DNA of 64,000 bases from Tenacibaculum dicentrarchi. GTDB lineage: Bacteria > Bacteroidota > Bacteroidia > Flavobacteriales > Flavobacteriaceae. Shown here piece after piece: positions 1-8,491 of this stretch. Numbering within the stretch: position 1 is the stretch's first letter; each line of letters begins with the position of its first letter. The notes beneath the pieces are model-generated. The model saw only the letters and a list, made by a program, of their open reading frames with translations, searched no databases and had not been told where the DNA came from. Where the stretch lies: assembly GCF_964036635.1 (NCBI RefSeq), contig NZ_OZ038524.1, positions 2,547,001-2,611,000 of the forward strand, in the 5' to 3' direction. The translations under genes were made by a program, and so were the position numbers.

Positions 1-1
1 C

Positions 2-1738
2 GATGGTTTTGCTACCTACGATTACGTTTTATACGACAGTATTATTAAAAATAATAAAAAATTATACAATATTTATTTCTTTCCTATTAGAGATGGCGAT
101 TTGGCTTTTCAAGGAAATTTTTGGGTTACCGATACCGCTTTTTCTATCAACAAAATAAAAATGAAAGTCCACGAAAGTATCAATCTTAATTTTGTGCGAA
201 GTTTATCTTTTGAAAAAGAATTTAAAGTAAAAAATGATAGTATTTATATTTCCACTAAAAATGGATACGAAGGTGATTTTACGGTCATCGATAAAAGTGA
301 TAAAAATAAAGGATTAACGGTTAAAAAAAACACTATCCTAAATAAACACCTATTAAATAAACCGTTAGCGGAAAGTTTTTACCTACAAAAACGCCTAAAA
401 ATAAAGCCAAATCAATATAAAAAGGAAGCTAGTTACTGGAATTCAAAACAAAATGATGATAAAAAATCAACCTATAAACTAATTCAAGAGGTTAAAGAAA
501 TAAAGCAAATAAAAAATATTACAGGGCTTATTAATATGCTTGCAAGTGGCTATGTTGATACTAAATATGGTATTCAGTTCGGTTCGTTATGGAACATTCT
601 AGGAAACAATCAAGTGGAAGGATATCGGATAAAATTTGGCTTTAGAACCTATAAATCAAGAGAAGATAGGTTTCGTTTAAAAGCGCACTTAGCCTATGGT
701 TTGAAAGATAAAAAAATAAAATACGGCGCAGAAGCACGTTATCTTTTGTCATACACACCACGAATTTCGGTAGGAGTGGCATATCAAAAAGACATTGAAC
801 AATTAGGGAGTGTTTTACTAAATACTTCGCAACTCTTAGGAGGAAGTATCGGAACGGGCGGATTGCTTTCAAGAGGTGATAATTTCTTTTTATCTAAAGT
901 TGAAAAAATAGCCACTAATTTTGATTATCAGCTACAAAAAAACCTGCATATCGGTATTAATTTTGCCCACTCGAAAATACAATCGGCTTCTCCTGTTGAT
1001 TTTTCAATCAATTATAAGGATGAAAATAACATCATACAGTCTCAAATAACCGACGTAACCTCCAGCCCTTATATTTCATTTACACCTGGAAGATATGTGT
1101 ACGGACTAGGTGTTCAAAGGAGTTTTGGAGGAGGTATATACCCTACTTTTATTCTAAATTATCGCCGAGGATATAAAGGTTTTTTTAACGGATCTCATAA
1201 TTATGACAAACTGCAATTCAAATATAATCAGCCTATATTGTTAGGTAAATTCGGTATTTTTAATGCGACTTTTGAAGCTGGAAAAACATTCGGAACTGTG
1301 CCAATTGCCTTGCTAAATGTTATTCCAGCAAATCAAACTTTTACCTTGGTTGAAAATACCTTTGCTTTGTTAAATTACTACGATTTTGTCACAGATAAAT
1401 ATGTAGCATCGCATTTTGAACACAATTTTAACGGTTTTATTTTAAATAGAATTCCGTTATTAAATAAATTAAAACTGCGAAGTTTGCTCACTTTTAGAGC
1501 CGCTTACGGAACTATTTCTGATAAAAATATTGCTGCTAACAAATCGAATATTAATTACAACGCTCCTAATAAAGTGTATTATGAATATGGCGTTGGATTA
1601 GACAATATTGGGTACGGAAACTTACGTTTTTTACGAATCGATGCTATTTGGAGAAGCAATTACACGCCACCAGCAGGTTCAATAATAGCGCCAACACCAA
1701 AATTTTCAATACGTTTGGCAATAAAACCAAGCCTTTAA
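2..1738 (+). CDS. DUF5686 family outer-membrane protein, 5' end outside the window
   Basis: The frame is open from base 2, so the true start lies upstream; the TTG at 101 is an internal codon. About 578 residues are visible. The stretch FFPIRDGDLAFQGNFWVTD, visible residues 25-45, is typical of the DUF5686 family of Bacteroidota, which usually carries a CarboxypepD_reg-like domain N-terminally (outside the window). The last 400 residues alternate short aromatic and hydrophobic strands and finish with FSIRLAIKPSL, as expected for an outer-membrane beta-barrel. The family has no established biochemical role. No strong terminator follows, and ppa has its own promoter 80 bases downstream. Confidence 0.85.
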   Translation, partial: DGFATYDYVLYDSIIKNNKKLYNIYFFPIRDGDLAFQGNFWVTDTAFSINKIKMKVHESINLNFVRSLSFEKEFKVKNDSIYISTKNGYEGDFTVIDKSDKNKGLTVKKNTILNKHLLNKPLAESFYLQKRLKIKPNQYKKEASYWNSKQNDDKKSTYKLIQEVKEIKQIKNITGLINMLASGYVDTKYGIQFGSLWNILGNNQVEGYRIKFGFRTYKSREDRFRLKAHLAYGLKDKKIKYGAEARYLLSYTPRISVGVAYQKDIEQLGSVLLNTSQLLGGSIGTGGLLSRGDNFFLSKVEKIATNFDYQLQKNLHIGINFAHSKIQSASPVDFSINYKDENNIIQSQITDVTSSPYISFTPGRYVYGLGVQRSFGGGIYPTFILNYRRGYKGFFNGSHNYDKLQFKYNQPILLGKFGIFNATFEAGKTFGTVPIALLNVIPANQTFTLVENTFALLNYYDFVTDKYVASHFEHNFNGFILNRIPLLNKLKLRSLLTFRAAYGTISDKNIAANKSNINYNAPNKVYYEYGVGLDNIGYGNLRFLRIDAIWRSNYTPPAGSIIAPTPKFSIRLAIKPSL

Positions 1739-1817
1739 AAACATACAGTAATACCTTTTATAAATCGATTTAATAATAAGATAACGTTATTTTTTATTTA
1801 AAATGACAATAAATTAT

Positions 1818-1825
1818 TACTTTTG
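1818..1825 (+). promoter_or_regulatory. -7 promoter box of ppa
   Basis: TACTTTTG matches the Bacteroidota -7 consensus TAnnTTTG exactly. It lies inside the longest possible ppa reading frame (ATG at 1803), so the message starts near 1830 and the usable start codon must be the ATG at 1860. Confidence 0.75.
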
Positions 1826-1859
1826 CAATCCGATTTTTAGAAACGAAGAAAAGATATAT

Positions 1860-2387
1860 ATGACTTCAAAAGAGAAAAAGACAGTTGATGTTTTAATTGA
1901 AATACCTAAAGGAAGTAGAAATAAATACGAATACGATTTTGATTTAGGAAAAATCCGTTTCGATAGAATGTTGTTTTCATCAATGATGTACCCTGGTGAT
2001 TACGGTTTCATTCCTGAAACTTTAGCCTTAGATAATGATCCTTTAGACGTGTTAGTTTTAAGTGCAGAACCAACATTTCCAATGTGTGTTATGGAAGTAA
2101 AACCAATTGGTGTTTTCCATATGTCGGATGAAAAAGGGCCAGATGAAAAAATTATTTGTGTACCAGTTTCAGATCCTATTTGGAATAAATACAATGATTT
2201 ATCAGACTTAAACGCTCATTTACAAGACGAAATTACACATTTCTTTAAAGTTTATAAAGACTTAGAAAAGAAAGAAGTAATTATTGGAGATTGGGGAAAT
2301 GCTGATGAAGCATACCAAATTTTAGATACTTGTATCAAGCGTTATGAAGATAGCGAACACAAAGCAAAAGGAGATTTTAAAATATAA
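1860..2387 (+). CDS. ppa: inorganic pyrophosphatase
   Basis: Soluble family I inorganic pyrophosphatase, which hydrolyses PPi to two phosphates and pulls biosynthetic reactions forward in the cytoplasm. Visible family features are VLIEIPKGSRNKYEYD near the N-terminus, GDYGFIPETLALDNDPLDVLVL (the metal-binding acidic signature DNDPLD), and DDKGP-like MSDEKGPDEKIICVPVSDP. The length of 175 residues is normal. The start at 1860 is chosen over the in-frame ATG at 1803 because a -7 box lies between them and because homologues begin close to this Met. The gene is monocistronic, with a terminator hairpin downstream. Confidence 0.95.
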   Translation: MTSKEKKTVDVLIEIPKGSRNKYEYDFDLGKIRFDRMLFSSMMYPGDYGFIPETLALDNDPLDVLVLSAEPTFPMCVMEVKPIGVFHMSDEKGPDEKIICVPVSDPIWNKYNDLSDLNAHLQDEITHFFKVYKDLEKKEVIIGDWGNADEAYQILDTCIKRYEDSEHKAKGDFKI

Positions 2388-2427
2388 TTAAACTTAATTT
2401 TAAGCCTTAATTTAAAAAATTCTTATC

Positions 2428-2465
2428 AAAAAAAGCCATTTAGTCTATGCTAAAATGGCTTTTTT
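2428..2465 (+). terminator. rho-independent terminator after ppa
   Basis: AAAAAAGCCATTTAG and CTAAAATGGCTTTTTT form a stem with a six-base loop and one bulge, followed by a T run. It separates ppa from pabB. Confidence 0.8.
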
Positions 2466-2510
2466 CATTTTTAAAACCCTTACAAATACCTGTATTTATA
2501 CTGGGTTTCT

Positions 2511-2518
2511 TATTTTTG
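2511..2518 (+). promoter_or_regulatory. -7 promoter box of pabB, four bases before the ATG
   Basis: TATTTTTG matches TAnnTTTG. Only CAAA separates it from the ATG at 2523, so transcription is predicted to begin at or next to the start codon, giving a leaderless mRNA. Confidence 0.7.
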
Positions 2519-2522
2519 CAAA

Positions 2523-3872
2523 ATGTTTAAAAGAACCAAACGTAATTTTAAAATAGACGATTCAACAAACTTTAAGCAGAAATTATTTGCTTGGGCAAAA
2601 CAGTTTGAAACCGCTATTTGGCTAGATTCTAATAATTACGAACAAGCCTATTCTTGTTTTGATGTCTGCTTGGCTGTCGAAGAATTTACGGCAATAAAAA
2701 CAGATTATCAAAATGCTTTTGAAAAACTAAAAGAATATCAATCTTACACAAAAGATTATATTTTTGGCTATATTTCTTATGATGTAAAAAATGACGTTGA
2801 AAAACTCACTTCTACTAATTTTGATGGTTTAAACTTTCCTGATTTGTACTTTTTTCAGCCTCAAAAATTAATTTTCATCAAAGGAAATACCATTGAATTT
2901 GAGTATTTGCAAATGATTGATGATGAAATTGAAGAAGATTTTGAAGATATTATCAGTAATATTAATCATATCACTACCCTTTCTGATACCCTAAAAAAAG
3001 AAGCGGAAAAAACATCCGAAGAAATAAAAGAAGATAACCTCAAAATAAAACTTCGAATTCACAAAGATGAATATCAACAAAAAGTAACAAAAGTTTTAGA
3101 ACATATTCATAGAGGCGATATTTATGAAGCTAATTTTTGTCAAGAATTTTATGCCGAAAATACACGTATCAATCCATATAAAATATATTCGCATTTAAAC
3201 GATATATCAACACCTCCATTTGCTACTTTTTTCAGACATGAAAATTTGTATGTATTATCGGCAACACCTGAAAGGTATTTAAAAAAGGAAGGTGATAAAA
3301 TAATTTCGCAACCCATAAAAGGAACTGCAAAACGCTTAATTGACCCTATTGAAGATCAAAAAATTGCCTTCGATTTAGCTAGAGATGAAAAAGAACGTGC
3401 TGAAAACATTATGATTGTCGATTTGGTACGCAATGATTTATCGAAAACCGCTAAAAAAGGAAGTGTTAAGGTAGAGGAACTTTGTAAAATCCATTCTTTT
3501 AAACAGGTGCATCAAATGATTTCGACCATTGTATCGGAAATTACACCAAATACACATCCTATTGATGTTATAAAAGATACCTTTCCAATGGGTAGTATGA
3601 CGGGCGCCCCGAAAGTGTCGGCAATGAAAATAATGGAAAAATTAGAGCAAACAAAACGGGGTTTATATTCAGGAACTATAGGGTATTTTACACCTAATGG
3701 CGATTTTGATTTTAATGTAATTATCCGAAGTATTTTATACAATTCAGACAGTAAATACGTGTCCTTTTCGGTGGGTGGCGCAATTACTGCAAAATCAATT
3801 CCTGAAAAAGAATATGAAGAATGTTTGCTAAAAGCAAAAGCAATGAAATATGTGTTACTTCATTCAAAATAG
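2523..3872 (+). CDS. pabB: aminodeoxychorismate synthase component I
   Basis: Chorismate-using enzyme that makes 4-amino-4-deoxychorismate for folate synthesis. The C-terminal two thirds (about residues 180-449) form the chorismate-binding domain. The motif PIKGTAKR carries the lysine that distinguishes PabB from anthranilate synthase (PIAGT); other conserved parts are MIVDLVRNDLS, FPMGSMTGAPKVSAM, SGTIGYF and FNVIIRS. The 449-residue length suits a stand-alone component I without a fused glutaminase. The start agrees with the usual N-terminal F.I.D...FK pattern of flavobacterial homologues. No pabA/trpG glutaminase gene lies nearby. Confidence 0.92.
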   Translation: MFKRTKRNFKIDDSTNFKQKLFAWAKQFETAIWLDSNNYEQAYSCFDVCLAVEEFTAIKTDYQNAFEKLKEYQSYTKDYIFGYISYDVKNDVEKLTSTNFDGLNFPDLYFFQPQKLIFIKGNTIEFEYLQMIDDEIEEDFEDIISNINHITTLSDTLKKEAEKTSEEIKEDNLKIKLRIHKDEYQQKVTKVLEHIHRGDIYEANFCQEFYAENTRINPYKIYSHLNDISTPPFATFFRHENLYVLSATPERYLKKEGDKIISQPIKGTAKRLIDPIEDQKIAFDLARDEKERAENIMIVDLVRNDLSKTAKKGSVKVEELCKIHSFKQVHQMISTIVSEITPNTHPIDVIKDTFPMGSMTGAPKVSAMKIMEKLEQTKRGLYSGTIGYFTPNGDFDFNVIIRSILYNSDSKYVSFSVGGAITAKSIPEKEYEECLLKAKAMKYVLLHSK

Positions 3873-3938
3873 TTGCTTATATTTTCAATAAATCAAGAAC
3901 AAAACGCTTACAAAAACGTACCTAAAATAATAGAATTA

Positions 3939-4172
3939 ATGATTATTGACCAAGAAGAAAAATTTAAAGCAGTACTTCCTACAATAGAAGGAAATGTAAA
4001 TGAACAAAGTTTTTTTAATGCTTTTTTAGACTTATATCCTGAGGCTTGGAAACAACATAAAATTACCTTTTCTAAATTTAAAAGAAGTAAACAATTTGGA
4101 AAAACAATACCTTTACCAAAACCTGAAGTTTCTTTACGTAAAGATATCCGAATTTGGTTGCAAAAACAATAA
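3939..4172 (+). CDS. small conserved-looking hypothetical protein
   Basis: A 77-residue frame beginning MIIDQEEKFKAVLP and rich in Lys, Phe and Pro, with the end KPEVSLRKDIRIWLQKQ. The longer TTG-initiated frame from 3873 begins directly after the pabB stop and is less likely to be the start. It fits tightly between pabB and the hydrolase gene (12 bases upstream of it), in the same direction, so is probably co-transcribed. There is no signal peptide or membrane segment. I do not recognise the family; the C-terminal part is basic and could bind nucleic acid, but that is only a composition argument. Confidence 0.6.
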   Translation: MIIDQEEKFKAVLPTIEGNVNEQSFFNAFLDLYPEAWKQHKITFSKFKRSKQFGKTIPLPKPEVSLRKDIRIWLQKQ

Positions 4173-4184
4173 AATAATCAAAAA

Positions 4185-5045
4185 ATGACACATCAAGAGT
4201 TCCATTTTAAGTATCATAACACGAATTTTTTCGGGCAGTTTTGGCAACCTAAAAATCCAAATTCAGTAAAAGCTGTCGTGATTATTGTTCACGGAATGGG
4301 AGAACATTCGGGGCGCTATCAATCGGTTGCAAAAAATTTAACGGATGCTAATTTTGGTGTGATTGCTTTTGATCATTTCGGACACGGAAAAACCACAGGA
4401 AAAAGAGGGCATAATCCGGGTTTTGATGCAGTTTTAACAAGTATTTCTCAATTAATTGAAAAAGCATCCGCAGTTTTTGGCGATAAACCGCAGTTTTTAT
4501 ACGGACATTCTATGGGTGGAAATGCTGTTATTAATTATGTGCTTCGCAGAAAAAATATTCAAAAAAACAAACATTTAATCGGTGTTATTGCCACAAGCCC
4601 GATGCTAAATTTAGCCTTTACTCCACCTGCTTGGAAACTTAAATTGGGTAAAATTATGCAAAAAATCGCGCCGTCAATTACCTTGAGTAATGAACTAGAT
4701 ATCGCCGATATTTCTAGAGATGAAATTGAAGTTCAAAAATATTTAAACGATCCTCTAGTACACGATAAAATTAGCCCTAATTTTTCTTTATCGTTTATAG
4801 ATGCTGGAAAATGGGCGATTGATAATGCACAATTATTGCAAATTCCAATGTTCGTTTTACACGGAACTGCCGATAAAATTATTGATTATAAAGGTTCACA
4901 AGAATTTGCAAACGCAACAAAAAACGCAAATTTAAAGCTTTACAAAGGTGCTTATCATGAATTGCAACATGATTTATGCAAAGATGAAATGCTAAAAGAT
5001 GTGATTCATTGGTTAGAAAATCAACTAAAAAAAGCACAGAAATAA
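4185..5045 (+). CDS. alpha/beta hydrolase, monoacylglycerol lipase / lysophospholipase type
   Basis: A 286-residue serine hydrolase of the Hydrolase_4 (serine aminopeptidase S33 / PldB-like) group. It shows the oxyanion-side motif VHGMGEHSGRY (residues 33-43), the nucleophile elbow YGHSMGG (about 105-111), a strand ending VLHGTADKIID with the acid aspartate (about 225-235), and the histidine in YHELQHD near the C-terminus. No signal peptide, so cytosolic. The family cleaves ester bonds of monoacylglycerols or lysophospholipids; the substrate here cannot be read. It ends two bases before the tilS start and is probably in one operon with it. Confidence 0.85.
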   Translation: MTHQEFHFKYHNTNFFGQFWQPKNPNSVKAVVIIVHGMGEHSGRYQSVAKNLTDANFGVIAFDHFGHGKTTGKRGHNPGFDAVLTSISQLIEKASAVFGDKPQFLYGHSMGGNAVINYVLRRKNIQKNKHLIGVIATSPMLNLAFTPPAWKLKLGKIMQKIAPSITLSNELDIADISRDEIEVQKYLNDPLVHDKISPNFSLSFIDAGKWAIDNAQLLQIPMFVLHGTADKIIDYKGSQEFANATKNANLKLYKGAYHELQHDLCKDEMLKDVIHWLENQLKKAQK

Positions 5046-5047
5046 AA

Positions 5048-6361
5048 ATGCTACAACAATTAGCGAAACATATAGACCATAATTTTTTATTTTTAAAAGA
5101 TAAAAAACTCTTAATTGCTATTTCTGGCGGTGTTGACAGCGTGGTTTTAACACATTTATTGCATCAATTAAAATACGATATTTCATTAGCGCATTGTAAT
5201 TTTCAATTAAGAAGTGATCAAAGTGATTTAGATGAAAAATCTGTTAAAAATTTAGGTAAAGAATTAGAAATTCCTGTTTTTTCAACACGTTTTGAAACGA
5301 GTAAATATGCTAATCAAAATAAATTATCAACGCAATTAGCTGCACGAAAATTACGCTACAATTGGTTTGATGAATTGCTTAAAAAACATGATTTTGACTA
5401 TGTTTTAACAGGGCATCATGCCGATGACAACTTAGAAACCGTGTTAATTAACCTCACAAGAGGAACTGGTTTGGACGGTTTAACAGGAATTCCTGCTATA
5501 AACGGAACTATTGTACGTCCGTTATTAATTTTTTCAAGAGAAAAAATTGAAAATTTTGCCCTAGAAAATAATATAAAATGGCGAGAGGATGCTAGCAATG
5601 CCAAAACAAAATATCTTCGAAATAAAATAAGGCACCAAGTAATTCCTATTTTAAAAGAATTAAACCCTAGTTTATTAAAAGCACATCTAAAAACAACCGA
5701 TTTTTTAAAGCAATCACAACAAATTATTACTGATAAAGTCGATGAAATTTCTTTAAAAATCGTTTGTAAGCAAGGGAATTTACTTAAAATAGACATTTCA
5801 GAAGTCTTAAAATTATCAAATCCAAAAGCTTATTTATACCAACTTTTAAAAGATTATAAATTTACAGAATGGGAAGATGTTTACCAGTTAATATATGGGC
5901 AATCAGGTAAAAAAATTAGCAGTAATTCACATATTTTATTAAAAGATAGGGGTTTTTTATTGCTACAAAACATAGATAAAAACAAAATTTTAGAAAAGGA
6001 ACAATTTAGCATACATAAAGAAAATACTAAAGTAACAAGCCCTATCAAGTTAGAACTTACAGAAGTTGATAAAAAAACAAGTTTTAATAAAAACACTATT
6101 TTTGTTGATAAAATTTTATTAAATTACCCCCTCACTATTAGAAGATGGAAAACTGGTGATTATTTTTATCCAACAGGTATGTTGGGCAAGAAAAAAGTTA
6201 GTAAATACTTTAAAGACGAAAAGCTTTCCCTTTTTGATAAAAAAAATATTTGGTTGCTTTGTACAAATGATGATAACATTATATGGATTATCGGAAAACG
6301 TCAAGATAGACGGTTTTTACCAAGCAATGAAACAACAGAATTATTAAGAATAATTAATTAA
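5048..6361 (+). CDS. tilS: tRNA(Ile)-lysidine synthase
   Basis: Essential enzyme that converts C34 of the CAU-anticodon tRNA-Ile to lysidine, so that it reads AUA and is charged with Ile. The ATP pyrophosphatase PP-loop is AISGGVDSVVL (residues 27-37); the second conserved stretch is TGHHADDNLETVLINLTRGTG (about 125-145). The C-terminal domain contains RRWKTGDYFYPTGMLGKKKVS and IIGKRQDRRF, typical of the TilS C-domain. The ATG at 5048 is used rather than the in-frame ATG at 5009, which lies within the hydrolase gene. Length 437 residues is normal. Confidence 0.95.
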   Translation: MLQQLAKHIDHNFLFLKDKKLLIAISGGVDSVVLTHLLHQLKYDISLAHCNFQLRSDQSDLDEKSVKNLGKELEIPVFSTRFETSKYANQNKLSTQLAARKLRYNWFDELLKKHDFDYVLTGHHADDNLETVLINLTRGTGLDGLTGIPAINGTIVRPLLIFSREKIENFALENNIKWREDASNAKTKYLRNKIRHQVIPILKELNPSLLKAHLKTTDFLKQSQQIITDKVDEISLKIVCKQGNLLKIDISEVLKLSNPKAYLYQLLKDYKFTEWEDVYQLIYGQSGKKISSNSHILLKDRGFLLLQNIDKNKILEKEQFSIHKENTKVTSPIKLELTEVDKKTSFNKNTIFVDKILLNYPLTIRRWKTGDYFYPTGMLGKKKVSKYFKDEKLSLFDKKNIWLLCTNDDNIIWIIGKRQDRRFLPSNETTELLRIIN

Positions 6362-6387
6362 AAACAACCCTTTATAAACTAAATCGA

Positions 6388-8355
6388 ATGAAAAAATTAT
6401 TTACGCTATTTTTATTATTCTTAAGTTTAATGGTCTTCTCTCAATCTGATGATAATCCTATTGTTATAACACCTACCGTTGAAAAAATTTCGGAGACAGA
6501 ATACGACTTAATTTTCAATATTGAAATTGCAGAAGACTGGCATTTATATTCGCAATATAACCCTGAAGACGCTTCTTTACCGATGACTATATCTCCTGCT
6601 GAAGGACAAAGTGGTTATGCGCTGAAAGGAAAAGCCAAAGAAGGAGAAACTCATACTGAGTTTAGTGAAATTTGGGGGAAAGATGAAGTTTTCTTTGCTG
6701 AGGAAGGTCTTTTAACACAAAGAATTACTGTTTCAAATACTGGTTTAACTCAAATAACCTTAAACCTAGATGCACAAGTTTGTAAAGAATACTGTTTGCC
6801 TTTTGACGAAGACTTTACTTTTTCATTAACTGGTGAAAAAGTATCACAAACTGTTACAGAAGTTGATGATAAAAGTCAGGCAATGTCACAATCATTAAAT
6901 TTAAACTTAAAGAATACTGCATTATTAAAAAACACTGCAAAAAAAGCAGATAATCAAAAAGAAGATAGCTCTTTATTAAATATTTTCTTACTTGGATTTG
7001 TTGGTGGTTTATTAGCTTTTTTAACACCTTGTGTCTTTCCCATGGTACCTTTAACAGTATCTTTTTTCACAAAACATACAGAAAAAAGAGGTAAAGGAAT
7101 CGGAAGTGCTATATTATATGGTTCTTTTATAATTTTAATTTACGGTTTATTAAGCTTACCTTTTCATTATTTAGACACTTTAGATCCTGAAATTTTAAAT
7201 AGTATTTCGACCAACATGTGGTTGAACTTATTTTTCTTTACCATTTTAGTTTTCTTTGCTGGGTCTTTCTTTGGATTTTATGAATTAACCTTACCTAGTT
7301 CTTGGAGTAACAAAGCAGATACCGCATCGAATATTGGTGGTATTATTGGAATATTTTTTATGGCTTTAACCTTAGCAATTGTATCTTTTTCTTGTACAGG
7401 TCCTATTTTAGGTTCTTTACTTGCAGGATCATTAGGAAGCAATGGTGGTGCTATGCAATTATCGGCAGGTATGATTGGTTTTGGACTTGCCTTAGCGATG
7501 CCTTTTGCCTTATTTGCTATGTTTCCTGGTTGGTTAACTACTTTGCCAAAATCTGGTGGATGGTTAAATACCGTTAAAGTTGTTTTAGGGTTCTTAGAAT
7601 TAGCGTTTGCTTTTAAATTTTTATCAAATGCTGATTTAGTTGGGCATTGGGGCTTCTTCAAAAGAGAAATTTTTATCGGAATATGGTCTGTAATAGCCTT
7701 GTTGATGTCGTTATATTTACTGGGGCTTATGGGGCAAAAGTATGGTAAAATATCTTTTTTTAGAGTTTTACTAGGAGGAAGTTGTTTAGCTTTATCAATC
7801 TATTTAGCTCCAGGGGTTTTAAAAAATCCAACATGGAATCAAAATAATTTATTGAGTGGTTTTGCACCTCCTAAATTTCATAGTATTTACGTAAAAGATA
7901 ATCAATGTCCGTTAGGTTTAAATTGTTTTAAAGACTTTGAAGAAGGTATTGCTTATGCAAAATCAGTAAATAAACCTGTTTTATTAGATTTTACAGGGTG
8001 GGCATGTGTAAACTGTCGTAAAATGGAAGAAAACATTTGGATTAAACCCGAAATTTACAACATGATTAATAATGATTATGTATTAATTTCATTATACGTT
8101 GATGACCATCAAAGACAATTACCTAAAGAAGAACAGTTCGATTTTATTAAGCCAAATGGTAAAGTAAAAAGAATTAGAACCTATGGTGATAAATGGGTTA
8201 CACTACAAGTTGCAAACTTTAAAACAGCTTCTCAACCATTTTATGTGTTAATGAGTCCTAGTTTAGAATTACTAAATTCACCTCAACAATATAGTAGTCA
8301 TTCAGAATATTCTAATTGGTTAAAAACAGGATTAGATAATTTTAATAAAAAATAA
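6388..8355 (+). CDS. dsbD: thiol:disulfide interchange protein DsbD
   Basis: Inner-membrane electron conduit that moves reducing power from cytosolic thioredoxin to periplasmic proteins. The three modules are visible: a signal peptide MKKLFTLFLLFLSLMVFSQ followed by the periplasmic N-domain with the cysteine pair VCKEYCLPF (about residues 131-136); a membrane core of about eight helices with the cysteines of FLTPCVFPM and FSCTGPILGS; and a C-terminal thioredoxin-like domain with WACVNC (about 541-546). At 655 residues it is full length. It follows tilS by 26 bases and is followed by a terminator. It may reduce the TlpA-type protein encoded at 10082. Confidence 0.95.
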   Translation: MKKLFTLFLLFLSLMVFSQSDDNPIVITPTVEKISETEYDLIFNIEIAEDWHLYSQYNPEDASLPMTISPAEGQSGYALKGKAKEGETHTEFSEIWGKDEVFFAEEGLLTQRITVSNTGLTQITLNLDAQVCKEYCLPFDEDFTFSLTGEKVSQTVTEVDDKSQAMSQSLNLNLKNTALLKNTAKKADNQKEDSSLLNIFLLGFVGGLLAFLTPCVFPMVPLTVSFFTKHTEKRGKGIGSAILYGSFIILIYGLLSLPFHYLDTLDPEILNSISTNMWLNLFFFTILVFFAGSFFGFYELTLPSSWSNKADTASNIGGIIGIFFMALTLAIVSFSCTGPILGSLLAGSLGSNGGAMQLSAGMIGFGLALAMPFALFAMFPGWLTTLPKSGGWLNTVKVVLGFLELAFAFKFLSNADLVGHWGFFKREIFIGIWSVIALLMSLYLLGLMGQKYGKISFFRVLLGGSCLALSIYLAPGVLKNPTWNQNNLLSGFAPPKFHSIYVKDNQCPLGLNCFKDFEEGIAYAKSVNKPVLLDFTGWACVNCRKMEENIWIKPEIYNMINNDYVLISLYVDDHQRQLPKEEQFDFIKPNGKVKRIRTYGDKWVTLQVANFKTASQPFYVLMSPSLELLNSPQQYSSHSEYSNWLKTGLDNFNKK

Positions 8356-8373
8356 ATAAACGTATTATATTTT

Positions 8374-8404
8374 AAAAAGCCTCTTTTATAAAGGGGCTTT
8401 TTTT
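8374..8404 (+). terminator. terminator after dsbD
   Basis: AAAAAGCC and GGCTTTTT enclose an inner CTTT/AAAG pairing, followed by a long T run that ends before comM. Confidence 0.85.
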
Positions 8405-8491
8405 CGTTTTAACTTAAAAAAATCCAACTATTTTTTAGCTAATTTATAATTAGCTATTTTTTTTAGCTATCTTTAACACAAAGAGAAAGTT

